From contig NZ_JADLQQ010000008.1 in NCBI RefSeq assembly GCF_015477765.1, forward strand, positions 393,309-457,308: a DNA stretch of 64,000 nt, read 5' to 3'. The notes under the pieces were generated by a model that was given only the letters and a program-made list of their open reading frames with translations, was not told where the DNA came from and ran no database searches. A program made the translations under genes and the position numbers. Below, piece by piece: positions 26,578-34,910 of this stretch (within the stretch, counting starts at the first letter, position 1; the number at the start of each line of letters is the position of its first letter). Source of the stretch: Nocardia transvalensis. Its GTDB lineage: Bacteria; Actinomycetota; Actinomycetes; Mycobacteriales; Mycobacteriaceae.

Positions 26578-27425
26578 GCGAGGTACGGATGTCGTCGACC
26601 GTTGTGGCGCACCCCCACGTGCATGGGGAGGACTGTCGCACGGCCGCCCACCATGCCCGGGCGCGCGGCGCACCCCCACTTGCGTGGGGAGGACGACGAA
26701 GCGGTTCGAATGCTCACGCGCACATTCGGCGCACCCCCACATGCGTGAGGAGGACGACGATCCTGCAGCGACGCCACCCGCTCATGCGGCGCACCCCCAC
26801 GTGCGTGGGGAGGACCTTGTCGCAGATGCCGCAGTCCCGCCACTGATCGGCGCACCCCCACGTGCGTGGGGAGGACAGAATTCCGCGCAGGTAGTTCGCC
26901 GTATACGGCGGCGCACCCCCACGTGCGTGGGGAGGACTCGATCACGGAGCCAATTGCCAGGCCCGCAGTCGACGCACCCCCACGTGCGTGGGGAGGACGT
27001 GCGGCTTGTCCTCGCGGAGGTACATGAGTACGGCGCACCCCCACGTGCGTGGGGAGGACGACATCGTGCCGATCGTGGCCGACCGAATGGGCGGCGCACC
27101 CCCACGTGCGTGGGGAGGACCTCACCGCCCGGATGAGCTTGTGCCCTCGCTGCGGCGCACCCCCACGTGCGTGGGGAGGACCGGGCTGTGTCGGAACGCA
27201 GTTCGTCGAGAGGCGGCGCACCCCCACGTGCGTGGGGAGGACCTCAGGTGCCGGTCCGAAGAAGTTCTCACGGCCGGCGCACCCCCACGTGCGTGGGGAG
27301 GACGGGGCCGATCCCGCCGATTTCGACACCGCCGACGGCGCACCCCCACGTGCGTGGGGAGGACGACATCAGCGCGACCGCCGTTGCGGTCGCCCACGGC
27401 GCACCCCCACGTGCGTGGGGAGGAC
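26547..27425 (-). CRISPR. Type I-E CRISPR array 1 (15 repeats, 14 spacers)
   Basis: On the minus strand the 29-nt repeat begins GTCCTCCCCACG and ends in the 8-nt handle GTGCGCCG, with spacers of 32 nt (one of 31). Plus-strand repeat starts (28-nt core): 26547, 26606, 26667, 26728, 26788, 26849, 26910, 26971, 27032, 27093, 27154, 27215, 27276, 27337, 27398. The left-end repeats are degenerate: the first has lost two bases, and the second, third and fourth carry substitutions. Hence the left is the old, leader-distal end and the leader is on the right. The handle side and the CCCCACG/CGTGGGG hairpin match type I-E repeats cut by Cas6e. Confidence 0.97.
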
Positions 27426-27676
27426 ACTTGCTGACCTGCTCTGCTTCGAGCCTGTACGGCGTTTCGTGGTTATTGGCGGCGTCATGTTCCGACCGGACGG
27501 AATTGTATGGTTCGGCGTGTCATACGTTGGAGTGTTGGTGTAAGGATCGTGACGGTCTGTCCGCCACTTGGGTTGGGTAGCGCGATTCCAAAGGCGGTCA
27601 GGCGGTCTCGCGGTTTTTGTCGGTGCGTCGCCGTAGTGTCTCGGTCGTAGTCGCGAGCTTTGTTCCGAGGGGCATG
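27426..27676. promoter_or_regulatory. Leader of array 1 and cas3 promoter region
   Basis: The bases flanking the last repeat (ACTTGCTGACCTGC) closely resemble those beside array 2 (ACTTTGTGACCTGC), sharing TGACCTGC and a later CGTTT. That identifies this side as the array leader, read to the left. The right part should hold the cas3 promoter; TAGTGT near 27636 is a -10 candidate and GAGGGG (27667-27672) the ribosome site. Confidence 0.6.
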
Positions 27677-30445
27677 ATGGGTGATCAGAGTGAGATCGAT
27701 CTGCGGTTGTGGGGCAAGTCAAAAGGACTGCCCGGGCCGTATCCATTGGTCTGTCACCTCCTGGATGCTAGCGCGGCGGCCGGAATGCTTTGGGAGCAGT
27801 ACCTTTCGGACGGGCTTCAGAAGTTTCTTGCCGATGGAATGGGTGTGGATGTTGAGCATGCTCGGCGTCTGCTGATGTTCTGGGCGGGACTGCACGATAT
27901 CGGCAAGGTAATGGCGTGTTTTCAGATGCAGGACCCGGCGGGGTTCGGTGCCGGGGAGTATCCGGTGCCTGTGGGGGAGCGGCAAGGCCATGACTACGCC
28001 GCCCATGTCTGGTTGAGGTTGGCATTGGTCGAGAAGGAGTTCGGCGAGGACGCCGCGCTTCTGGTTGCTCAGTTGCTGGGTGGCCATCACGGCTGCTTCT
28101 TCCGCCTGGATCGGCGTACGGCTGCTGTGCCTCTGGTATTGGTGCCTGAGCTCGGCGACGGGGCATGGGAGTCTCAGCGTCGAGCTTTGGTGGACGTGGT
28201 GTATCACCTTGTGGGGGAACCTGATCCGATTTCCGATCTGGATCCGGCAGCCGCTGCGGTGGCGTGCGGCGTCGTAATCTTGGCTGATTGGCTGGTCAGT
28301 CAGGCCGACTTCCTCATCCCGAGGCTGGCAAGGGTGCCGAAGCGGGGTGATCGCGACTCGCTGGAACGCTACTTCCGTGCGGCAGTGGTGGACACACCAG
28401 TGCTGATACGGGAGGCAGGCTTGGGACGGTTGTGTTTGCAGTCCGGGAGTTTCGCGGATGAACACCGACTGCTGCCCCCGAGGACGCCTAATGCGTTGCA
28501 ACGCTCGGTGGCGGAGAATCTTCCCCGGTTGCTGACCGGTGCCCCGGGGGTGCTGCTGATCGTGGCGCCGATGGGATTCGGCAAGACCGAGACTGCGCTG
28601 ACTGCTGCTCGGCTGTGTGGCGAGACGGTGGGTGCGTCAGGGATCTTTTTCGCGTTGCCGACCATGGCAACTGCGGACCCTATGTACAAGCGGTTGTCGG
28701 AGTACGGTTCGCGTCGTGCCGTCGAGCCAGCGTCTCTAGCCTTGCTGCACAGCATGGCCTGGCTGAATTCAGCATATTTGCCGGACGGGCCCGACGCGGA
28801 GGTGGTTACCGGCGAGGATTCGAATGAGGCTGCCGCGCAACGTTTCATGATCGCTGTCGTCGAATGGCTGTTGGGCGCCAAGCGTGGTTTGCTGGCGCCG
28901 TGGGGCACCGGGACGATCGATCAGGTGCTGCTCGCCGGTGTGCGAGGTCGCCACAACATGCTGCGCATGCTGGGCTTGGCTGGCAAGGTTCTGGTTGTCG
29001 ACGAGGTCCACGCCTACGACGCCTATATGCAGCAGCTCCTTCGCCGGGTACTGACCTGGCTCGGTCGACTGGGTGTTCCGGTGGTGTTGCTGTCGGCGAC
29101 GTTGCCGCAGCGAGTCGCACAACGGCTGGTCGAGTCGTATCTCCAAGGCGCTGGGCACCGGCTGGACGATTTCTCGTTCCGCTACCCCGGCTGGCTGTAT
29201 GCCGATGCACACACAGGCACTATCGATGTGTTCGATTTCAGTTGTCCTCGAACCGAGTTGGCGGTTGGCTTGCGCCAGGTCCCGCAGAGTCCGGACGGCG
29301 GTCTTGACCGTATCTTGGTGTTGCGCGACGTTTTGGAGCCGTTGGTGACCTCCGCGGACGGTTGCGCGGGGATCATCTGCAATACCGTCTCCGAGGCTCA
29401 GCAGACCTACTGTGACCTCAAGGCGTGGTTCGCCGGCGTGCGGGCGAGTGGCGGATCGCCGCCGTCGTTGACATTGCTGCACTCTCGATTTCCGGCCGAC
29501 CGACGCGAGGAGCTGACGACTAGTATTGTCGCCGCGTACGGGAAGGACGGGGACCGGCCGTGCGGAGTGGTAGTGGCCACCCAGGTGATCGAACAGTCGA
29601 TTGATCTTGATTTCGACCTGATCATCAGCGATCTCGCTCCCGTGGCGCTGCTTCTGCAGCGCGCCGGACGCGGTCATCGCCACCTTCGTAGCCGCCGCGC
29701 GGAATGGGCACAGACTCCACGCCTGGAAGTACTGATGCCGATGAACACGGGACAGTGGCCGCTGTCGTGGCCATACGTCTACCCGCGGGCACTGCTACGG
29801 CGCACGCGAGAGGTGCTGTTGGCACGAACGGCGGGATCGGCCGGAAATGGTGTGGCATCAACGGTTCCGGGTGGACCTGTCGAGTGCACGATTACGATTC
29901 CCGATGACGTGCAGGAGCTTATGGAGCAGGTGTATGACGAATCGTTCGCGGACGGCACTATGGCGACCGACGACATCGAGAATTTGGCCGACGAGCAGGT
30001 CAAGCGAGCGGTGGCCGACATGGTCGTCGTACCCGACCCCGATGACCTTGATGCCGACCTATACGAATTAACCGATCGCGAGATCGACGACGCCATGTTC
30101 ACCACTCGGCTCGGCGCCGACTCCGGACGAGTCGTCTGGTGCTACAGCGACGGCGACGACGGCCGATGGCTCGACCGCGATCACACCATCGCACTGCCGC
30201 AGCACGGCCCGGGGCCCCAGGGCCGATTGACGAAAGGTCAGGTGAAAACCGTTCTGGCCAAGTCGATTCCCGTTCCCGCGACCTGGATTGCTCATCCAGC
30301 TCCTGAGAACGCTCCACCGGGAACCTGGGACAAGAACCCTTACCTACGCAAAATCCTTCTTCTGGTCGAGCGGCCCGACCGACCCGGACGGGTGCAGTTG
30401 GGCGGCAGGGTCTGCCGGTTGGACAACGAGCTTGGACTCACATGA
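27677..30445 (+). CDS. cas3: CRISPR-associated nuclease-helicase Cas3
   Basis: 922 residues from ATG 27677, chosen for the upstream GAGGGG. The N-terminal HD nuclease domain has His27, the HD pair at 73-74 (GLHDIGK) and GGHHG at about 135-139. The superfamily-2 helicase follows: Walker A MGFGKTE (299-305), DEVH at 442-445, SATLP at about 473 and VIEQSID in motif V. In type I-E interference Cas3 is recruited by DNA-bound Cascade and unwinds and degrades the target. All catalytic motifs are intact. It is divergent from array 1 and separated from the Cascade operon by a 302-bp regulatory gap. Confidence 0.97.
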   Translation: MGDQSEIDLRLWGKSKGLPGPYPLVCHLLDASAAAGMLWEQYLSDGLQKFLADGMGVDVEHARRLLMFWAGLHDIGKVMACFQMQDPAGFGAGEYPVPVGERQGHDYAAHVWLRLALVEKEFGEDAALLVAQLLGGHHGCFFRLDRRTAAVPLVLVPELGDGAWESQRRALVDVVYHLVGEPDPISDLDPAAAAVACGVVILADWLVSQADFLIPRLARVPKRGDRDSLERYFRAAVVDTPVLIREAGLGRLCLQSGSFADEHRLLPPRTPNALQRSVAENLPRLLTGAPGVLLIVAPMGFGKTETALTAARLCGETVGASGIFFALPTMATADPMYKRLSEYGSRRAVEPASLALLHSMAWLNSAYLPDGPDAEVVTGEDSNEAAAQRFMIAVVEWLLGAKRGLLAPWGTGTIDQVLLAGVRGRHNMLRMLGLAGKVLVVDEVHAYDAYMQQLLRRVLTWLGRLGVPVVLLSATLPQRVAQRLVESYLQGAGHRLDDFSFRYPGWLYADAHTGTIDVFDFSCPRTELAVGLRQVPQSPDGGLDRILVLRDVLEPLVTSADGCAGIICNTVSEAQQTYCDLKAWFAGVRASGGSPPSLTLLHSRFPADRREELTTSIVAAYGKDGDRPCGVVVATQVIEQSIDLDFDLIISDLAPVALLLQRAGRGHRHLRSRRAEWAQTPRLEVLMPMNTGQWPLSWPYVYPRALLRRTREVLLARTAGSAGNGVASTVPGGPVECTITIPDDVQELMEQVYDESFADGTMATDDIENLADEQVKRAVADMVVVPDPDDLDADLYELTDREIDDAMFTTRLGADSGRVVWCYSDGDDGRWLDRDHTIALPQHGPGPQGRLTKGQVKTVLAKSIPVPATWIAHPAPENAPPGTWDKNPYLRKILLLVERPDRPGRVQLGGRVCRLDNELGLT

Positions 30446-30472
30446 AAGGTTAACTTGCCATGCTTCCCCCTT
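30438..30472 (-). promoter_or_regulatory. Partial protospacer with AAG PAM, target of the mini-CRISPR spacer
   Basis: On the minus strand AAG (30472-30470) is followed by GGGGAAGCATGGCAAGTTAA. The first 20 nt of the solitary spacer at 30644-30674 are GGGGAGGCATGACCTGTGAA. Positions 1-5, 7-11, 13, 16, 17, 19 and 20 match; 6, 12, 14, 15 and 18 do not. Type I-E Cascade does not pair positions 6, 12 and 18, so 15 of the 17 readable positions match. The site overlaps the end of cas3 and ends just upstream of the -10 at 30494. Confidence 0.7.
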
Positions 30473-30493
30473 TTGGATTGACCGCTAAGGTTG

Positions 30494-30506
30494 TAGATTC
30501 AACCCC
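30494..30506 (+). promoter_or_regulatory. -10 box in the cas3-cas8e gap
   Basis: TAGATT at 30494-30499 followed by 7 nt and GTG 30507. The expected -35 position (about 30471-30476) touches the PAM of the partial protospacer, so Cascade bound there would block polymerase. This promoter should feed the 74-codon ORF and, by read-through, cas8e and the genes after it. Confidence 0.5.
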
Positions 30507-30731
30507 GTGGTCTCCATGGAACTCAAGCTCACCATCAAACGTCTGCCCGGGCAGTGGTCGCTTCCCGTTGCCGTGGTCACGCTGCTGTTCTTCGCTGCAG
30601 CACTGGCCGGTCCCGGTAGTAGCCCTCACGTGTGTGAGGAGAGGAAACCTCTGGCTTCACAGGTCATGCCTCCCCGGGCACACCCCCACCTTGTGGGGAC
30701 CTCGGGTTCCGAGCATGTTCCGGGTCGCTGA
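30507..30731 (+). CDS. Small membrane-spanning ORF between cas3 and cas8e
   Basis: 74 codons from GTG 30507 (ATG 30516 is an alternative). A short basic N-terminus (KLTIKRLPGQW) is followed by one hydrophobic segment, LPVAVVTLLFFAAALAG, and a polar tail. The tail overlaps the degenerate CRISPR unit, so only the first ~35 codons may matter. The leaderless-type promoter directly before it supports translation. Two readings are open: a small toxin of a CreTA-like module repressed by the neighbouring RNA, or an untranslated or leader segment of the cas8e mRNA. No known family match. Confidence 0.4.
   Translation: MVSMELKLTIKRLPGQWSLPVAVVTLLFFAAALAGPGSSPHVCEERKPLASQVMPPRAHPHLVGTSGSEHVPGR
30616..30706 (-). 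CRISPR. Solitary degenerate repeat-spacer-repeat unit (CreR/CreTA-like RNA gene)
   Basis: On the minus strand the first degenerate repeat (about 30706-30675) keeps the hairpin CCCCAC-AAG-GTGGGG and a handle GTGTGCCC (array handle GTGCGCCG). A 31-nt spacer follows. The second repeat has CCTCAC (30629-30624 on +) and GTGAGG forming the same hairpin with a compensated C-G to T-A change. Hairpin centres are about 60 nt apart, against 61 in the arrays. A minus-strand -10 candidate, CATAAT (30774-30769), lies upstream inside the start of cas8e. The spacer's target is in the same gap. This fits a Cas6e-processed guide RNA dedicated to regulation rather than immunity. Confidence 0.7.
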
Positions 30732-30747
30732 TGATGGAGCCTGAACA

Positions 30748-32373
30748 GTGACCACCGGTGACGTCCGAATTATGCCAGTAGTCCCGCTGCGGTGGTCTGC
30801 GGCGGGGCCGGAGGGGATTGACCTACCCTCTGCGAGCTTGCGGAGTGGCGGATGCGAGCCTGGAGCTCTGCCATCGTCGCTGGGGTTGTGGGATTTGTTC
30901 GCGGCAGCGCACGTGATCGAGGACATCGCGGTCGGTCCGCCACCGGTCGCTGCGGGACTGTGGCGGATTCTGACCGTCATTGCGGCGCGGGTTACGGGTC
31001 TGGACGATCCGGGCAGGCGCGGCGACCGGCGTCGCAGGGCGCGGTGGCGGGAGCGTCGGGACGATGTTCTGCGGCATGGCCGGTTCGATCGGGTCGCAGT
31101 CGATGTGTATTTCGGTGAGAGGTATGCCGATCGCTTTCGGTTGTTCGACCCTGACCGGCCGTGGTTGCAGGATCCACGGCTGGCGCGAGAGTGTGCCGCG
31201 CCCAGCGGCCTGAACAAACTGGTGCTGGGTCGACCGGCTGGGAACAACCAGCCGTGGATGACACATCATCGCGATCAAGTGCCGGTGCCGTTGTCGGCCG
31301 CGCAGGCTGCGCACCATCTGATCGGCCAGCTCTTCTACGGCGCACCGGGACGCTGCACCGCGAGGACGGTGGGAAATCGGAAAGAGGCCAATACCACCGC
31401 TGGTCCGCTGCGAGGCTTGGTGTCGTATCACCCGATCGGCGCGAACGTGTTCGAGTCGCTGGTCGCCAGCATCCCCTATCCAGGCGGCTGTGACGAGGAC
31501 TACGGGGACAAGGCCCCGTGGGAACTCGACGGCATGTCTGATCCGCTCCAGGCACCACCACCGGCGACAGGGGTCGCAGGCTGCCTTGTCGGTCGGTTTC
31601 GCCACGCGGTGCTGCTGGTGCCTTCGCCGGACGCGGGAACCGTTGCCGACGCCTACCTCACCTGGGCGTGGCGCCTGCCGCACGGACCGGCCGAGGATCC
31701 CTTCCTCATCTATCAGGTCAGTCAGAAGGGGGAGCTGTATCCGCGGCCGGCGGACGCGAACAGGGCGTTGTGGCGTGACCTCGATGGACTGTTGTTGCAG
31801 GACATCAGCATCGCGAAATCGCGCCGCCCTGCGATCTTCGACCAGGCCGAGCACCTGCCCGACGGGATGCTGGAGCGGTTGCGGGTCCGGGCTTTCGGAT
31901 TCGATCAAGATCGTGCGCAAGTTAGCGACAGGCAGTGGTATTCCGCGGAGACCCCGCCGGTGCTGGCGGTGTTGACCGACCCACAGTCTGTTCTCGCCAT
32001 CAGCAGGGCGCGAGCTGGCGCCGAGCGTGCCGAACGTCATCTGGTCAGGGCGCTCAGTAATGCGTGGATAGCGGTCAACGACCCGTCCAACGGGAACGGC
32101 CGCCCGACGCGTAAGGACATCAAGCCGGGCCCTTGGCCCGCGATCGCGTCCAGCCGGTACTGGCACGGCGCGGAAGACGTTTTCTGGCATCAGGTCCGGA
32201 CAAGGAATTTCGACGAGTCTGCACGCCGATTCGTCGACCTCGCGCTCGGCATCTATGACGCGGTCACGGCGGGGACCCGGTCCCCGCGTGGTATTCGCGC
32301 GATCGAGAACGCGCGCGGCTACATCTACGCTGCGGCCGCTACCTCCACACCCAGGGAGTCTCAGCATGTCTGA
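30748..32373 (+). CDS. casA: Cascade large subunit Cas8e (Cse1/CasA)
   Basis: 541 residues, the usual size of the type I-E large subunit. It recognises the PAM and recruits Cas3. GTG 30748 is used because GATGGAG precedes it; ATG 30772 is an alternative. The opening (VPLRWSAAGPEGIDLPSASLRSGG) differs from the Enterobacteria form but fits actinobacterial Cse1. Assignment also rests on order: it is first in the Cascade operon and overlaps cse2 by 8 bp. The promoter is probably the one at 30494, which the mini-CRISPR targets. Confidence 0.92.
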   Translation: MTTGDVRIMPVVPLRWSAAGPEGIDLPSASLRSGGCEPGALPSSLGLWDLFAAAHVIEDIAVGPPPVAAGLWRILTVIAARVTGLDDPGRRGDRRRRARWRERRDDVLRHGRFDRVAVDVYFGERYADRFRLFDPDRPWLQDPRLARECAAPSGLNKLVLGRPAGNNQPWMTHHRDQVPVPLSAAQAAHHLIGQLFYGAPGRCTARTVGNRKEANTTAGPLRGLVSYHPIGANVFESLVASIPYPGGCDEDYGDKAPWELDGMSDPLQAPPPATGVAGCLVGRFRHAVLLVPSPDAGTVADAYLTWAWRLPHGPAEDPFLIYQVSQKGELYPRPADANRALWRDLDGLLLQDISIAKSRRPAIFDQAEHLPDGMLERLRVRAFGFDQDRAQVSDRQWYSAETPPVLAVLTDPQSVLAISRARAGAERAERHLVRALSNAWIAVNDPSNGNGRPTRKDIKPGPWPAIASSRYWHGAEDVFWHQVRTRNFDESARRFVDLALGIYDAVTAGTRSPRGIRAIENARGYIYAAAATSTPRESQHV

Positions 32374-33049
32374 CCGACCAGCAACCGTTAGCAGCAGGCG
32401 GGACACACTTCGGACCCAGGCCAACGTCATGGTGGCCGAAGTGATTCACGCCGTGAACTCCAGCAGTGGGAGCCGCGCGGCGCTACGGCGGGCGCTGCGC
32501 CATGGCCCGGACAGTGAGCAAGCCAGGAACGCGCACAGGATCGTCGCGCCCTATTTGCCTGCCGGTGCCGGCCAGGCAGCGGAACGCGCGTTCTACGCAG
32601 TGGCGTCGATGATCGCCGCCCAGCCGCGGAATGCGCGCGATGACGCCCGCGACAATGCCGACGCCGGACATGTCGAAGACCCCGGTGAGGTCGAGCTCGA
32701 CGCTGATAGTTGGGAGTCTCGACAGACGTTGGGGCAGACGCTGGGACGTGCGGCCGCGCTGGGCAAGGTTGAGTTCGACAGCATGGAAAAACACCTGCAC
32801 CTGCTGTGCCGACAGCACCTGCACGGTATCCATCAGCACCTTCCCCGCCTAGTCATGCGGCTACGTGCCGAACTGGTCGAAATCGACTGGCCCCGGCTCG
32901 TTGTCGACTTGGCCGACTGGCCGTACGGACGCGACCGGATCGCCAAGCGGTGGCTGCAGGACTTCTACCGCACCCACCACGCACTGACAGCCGGCCAGAA
33001 GAAAACCGCCGCGAAGAATTCCGAAAGCTCCGAAAGCGAGGATCAGTGA
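32366..33049 (+). CDS. casB: Cascade small subunit Cse2 (CasB)
   Basis: 227 residues from ATG 32366, all helical with many basic and His residues, as in the two-copy Cse2 subunits that line the Cascade backbone and stabilise the R-loop. Several Arg-rich faces (RAALRRALRHG; HQHLPRLVMRLRAELVEIDW) fit nucleic-acid contact. It overlaps casA by 8 bp and casC by 4 bp. The acidic C-terminal extension (SESSESEDQ) is flexible. Confidence 0.9.
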   Translation: MSDRPATVSSRRDTLRTQANVMVAEVIHAVNSSSGSRAALRRALRHGPDSEQARNAHRIVAPYLPAGAGQAAERAFYAVASMIAAQPRNARDDARDNADAGHVEDPGEVELDADSWESRQTLGQTLGRAAALGKVEFDSMEKHLHLLCRQHLHGIHQHLPRLVMRLRAELVEIDWPRLVVDLADWPYGRDRIAKRWLQDFYRTHHALTAGQKKTAAKNSESSESEDQ

Positions 33050-34179
33050 CCACCGCCCGGTTCGTCGACATCCATCTGCTGCACACAGTCCCGTACGGCA
33101 ACCTGAACAGAGACGATTTGGGGTCGCCCAAACAAGTGACTTTCGGCGGGGTCGAGCGCACCCGGATCTCGAGTCAGGCATGGAAACGCGTGACACGTTT
33201 GGCCGTGGAAACCGCCGTCGGCCAGGAAACGAAACGGACGCGGCGCGTTGCGCAAGCTGTCAGCGAGCGGCTGGTGGATCGCGGATGGGCCGCCGAACTG
33301 GCAGACGCGGCCGGCGCCCAGGTGCTGCAGTCGGCCGTCGCTGGTAAGGACGTCGGCCTCAAGACCGAGGATGACGGGAGCAGCTCGGTGCTGCTGTACC
33401 TGCCGGTGACCGCACTCGATGCGCTTGCCGACCTGGCGGAAAAACACCGCGACGCGATCGCGGCACAGTCTGGCACCACCAAGCGCAAGCCCGTGCTGCC
33501 ATCCGACGAGGTCGCGAACATTCTCAAGACGCGAAACGGCACGATCCACCTGTTCGGCCGCATGCTCGCCGAACTGCCCGGCGGCGATGTCGACGGTGCG
33601 GTGCAGGTCGCACACGCTTTCACCACCCATGCCGCGGAGCCGCAGATCGACTTCTTCACCGCGGTCGACGACCTGAACCGGCCGGAGAACAAAGGGAGCG
33701 GTCATATGAGCGATGCCGAGTTCTCCGCCGGCGTCTTCTACCGCTACGCGAACATCGACATCGCCGGTCTGCAACGCAATCTCGGTGTCGACGAGGCAGC
33801 GATGGCTCAGCAACTGACCCGAGAGTTCCTCACCGCGTTCACCCGCACCATTCCCTCGGGAAAGCAACACTCCACTGCCGCCCAAACTCTGCCGGATCTG
33901 ATTCATGTGGCCGTGCGGTCCGACCGGCCAGTGTCGCTGGCCGCCGCCTTCGAGTCGCCGGTCCGGGCGCAGGGCGGCGGCTGGGCCGAACCATCGCGAC
34001 ACGCACTGTCGACCTACGCGTCCCGGCTACGGAAGCTGTGGCAGGACACTGGCATCGTCTGGGACGGCTACGCCTCCATCGATGACAACGACCTCACCGG
34101 ACTCGGTGAACGCGTGGACGCCTTCGCCGATCTTCTCGACCGCGCCCTGGCCACGGCGTTCGCGCAGGAGCATTCATGA
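33046..34179 (+). CDS. casC: Cascade backbone subunit Cas7e (CasC)
   Basis: 377 residues from GTG 33046, in a GTGA overlap with casB. The start ARFVDIHLLHTVPYGNLNRD and the segment VERTRISSQAWKRVTR are typical of Cas7e. Six copies wrap the crRNA and kink it every sixth base. The DNA-binding thumb region is present, and residues DFFTAVDDLN to GVFYRYANIDI form the conserved core. Normal length. Confidence 0.95.
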   Translation: MTTARFVDIHLLHTVPYGNLNRDDLGSPKQVTFGGVERTRISSQAWKRVTRLAVETAVGQETKRTRRVAQAVSERLVDRGWAAELADAAGAQVLQSAVAGKDVGLKTEDDGSSSVLLYLPVTALDALADLAEKHRDAIAAQSGTTKRKPVLPSDEVANILKTRNGTIHLFGRMLAELPGGDVDGAVQVAHAFTTHAAEPQIDFFTAVDDLNRPENKGSGHMSDAEFSAGVFYRYANIDIAGLQRNLGVDEAAMAQQLTREFLTAFTRTIPSGKQHSTAAQTLPDLIHVAVRSDRPVSLAAAFESPVRAQGGGWAEPSRHALSTYASRLRKLWQDTGIVWDGYASIDDNDLTGLGERVDAFADLLDRALATAFAQEHS

Positions 34180-34910
34180 CCGGACTGATCCTTCGCCTCG
34201 CCGCGCCGCTGCAGAGCTGGGGTGAGCACAGCGCCTTCTCGGTCCGCGACACCCAACGCTTCCCGACCCGATCTGGACTGATCGGAATGTTCGCCGCCGC
34301 CCGCGGTTTCGAACGTGGCCGACCGCTCACCGAATTCGAACCTCTACAGCTGACCGTTCGAATCGACCGTCCCGGCACCATCGTCTCCGACTTCCACACC
34401 ATCGGCGGCGGCAACGAACCCGCTCGCACCGCACTGACCGCCGAGGGCAAACGCCGCCAGGCGGGGAAAGGCACCATCGTCACCCGGCGGCACTACCTGT
34501 CGGATGCCGTGTTCACTGTTGCCGTGCAAGGTCCACAGGAGGTTGTCGGGACCCTGGCCGCCGCATTGGATGCCCCCTGGTGGCAACCGTATCTGGGGCG
34601 GCGTTCCTGCCCACCGGAGCAGCCGCTGCTGCTGCGCGCCGATGTCACAGACGCCAGCCATGATCTGAAGTACAAGGTCCCCATCCCGGCGGCGAAACGC
34701 CCCAGCATCGACTTCGTCGCCGACTGTGTCGATCGCGCCGGGACGATCACCGAACTCGCAGACATCCCTGAAAGTTTCGATCCGCTGCAGCGCCGGTACC
34801 GCAGTCGATCGGTCACCCGGTTCCCCTTCACCGAGATTCCGGACCAGCTGTGGCAGGAGGACACCAACGCCTACTACTCGGCGTTATTCGAGTACATGGG
34901 GGTCTCGTGA
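34176..34910 (+). CDS. casD: Cascade subunit Cas5e (CasD)
   Basis: 244 residues, ATGA overlap with casC. The RAMP start MTGLILRLAAPLQSWGEHS and PTRSGLIGMFAAARGFERG are characteristic of Cas5e, which caps the 5' handle of the crRNA and contacts the large subunit. The Tyr-rich C-terminus is normal. No catalytic role is expected in type I-E. Confidence 0.95.
   Translation: MTGLILRLAAPLQSWGEHSAFSVRDTQRFPTRSGLIGMFAAARGFERGRPLTEFEPLQLTVRIDRPGTIVSDFHTIGGGNEPARTALTAEGKRRQAGKGTIVTRRHYLSDAVFTVAVQGPQEVVGTLAAALDAPWWQPYLGRRSCPPEQPLLLRADVTDASHDLKYKVPIPAAKRPSIDFVADCVDRAGTITELADIPESFDPLQRRYRSRSVTRFPFTEIPDQLWQEDTNAYYSALFEYMGVS

Noticed and set aside
26477..27580. Several ORFs across array 1 with repeated APPRAWGG or SSPRTWGCA text
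   Set aside because: They are translations of the CRISPR repeat in different frames and have no start signals or non-repetitive content.
27667..27685. Second possible target of the mini-CRISPR spacer at the cas3 start (GGGGCATGATGGGTGA)
   Set aside because: Shares GGCATGA only; seed positions 1, 3 and 5 mismatch and no AAG-type PAM adjoins, so it is probably chance.
30507..30731. Idea that the whole 74-codon ORF is a conserved protein domain
   Set aside because: Its second half is the degenerate CRISPR unit read in one frame; only the first ~35 codons can be considered protein-like.
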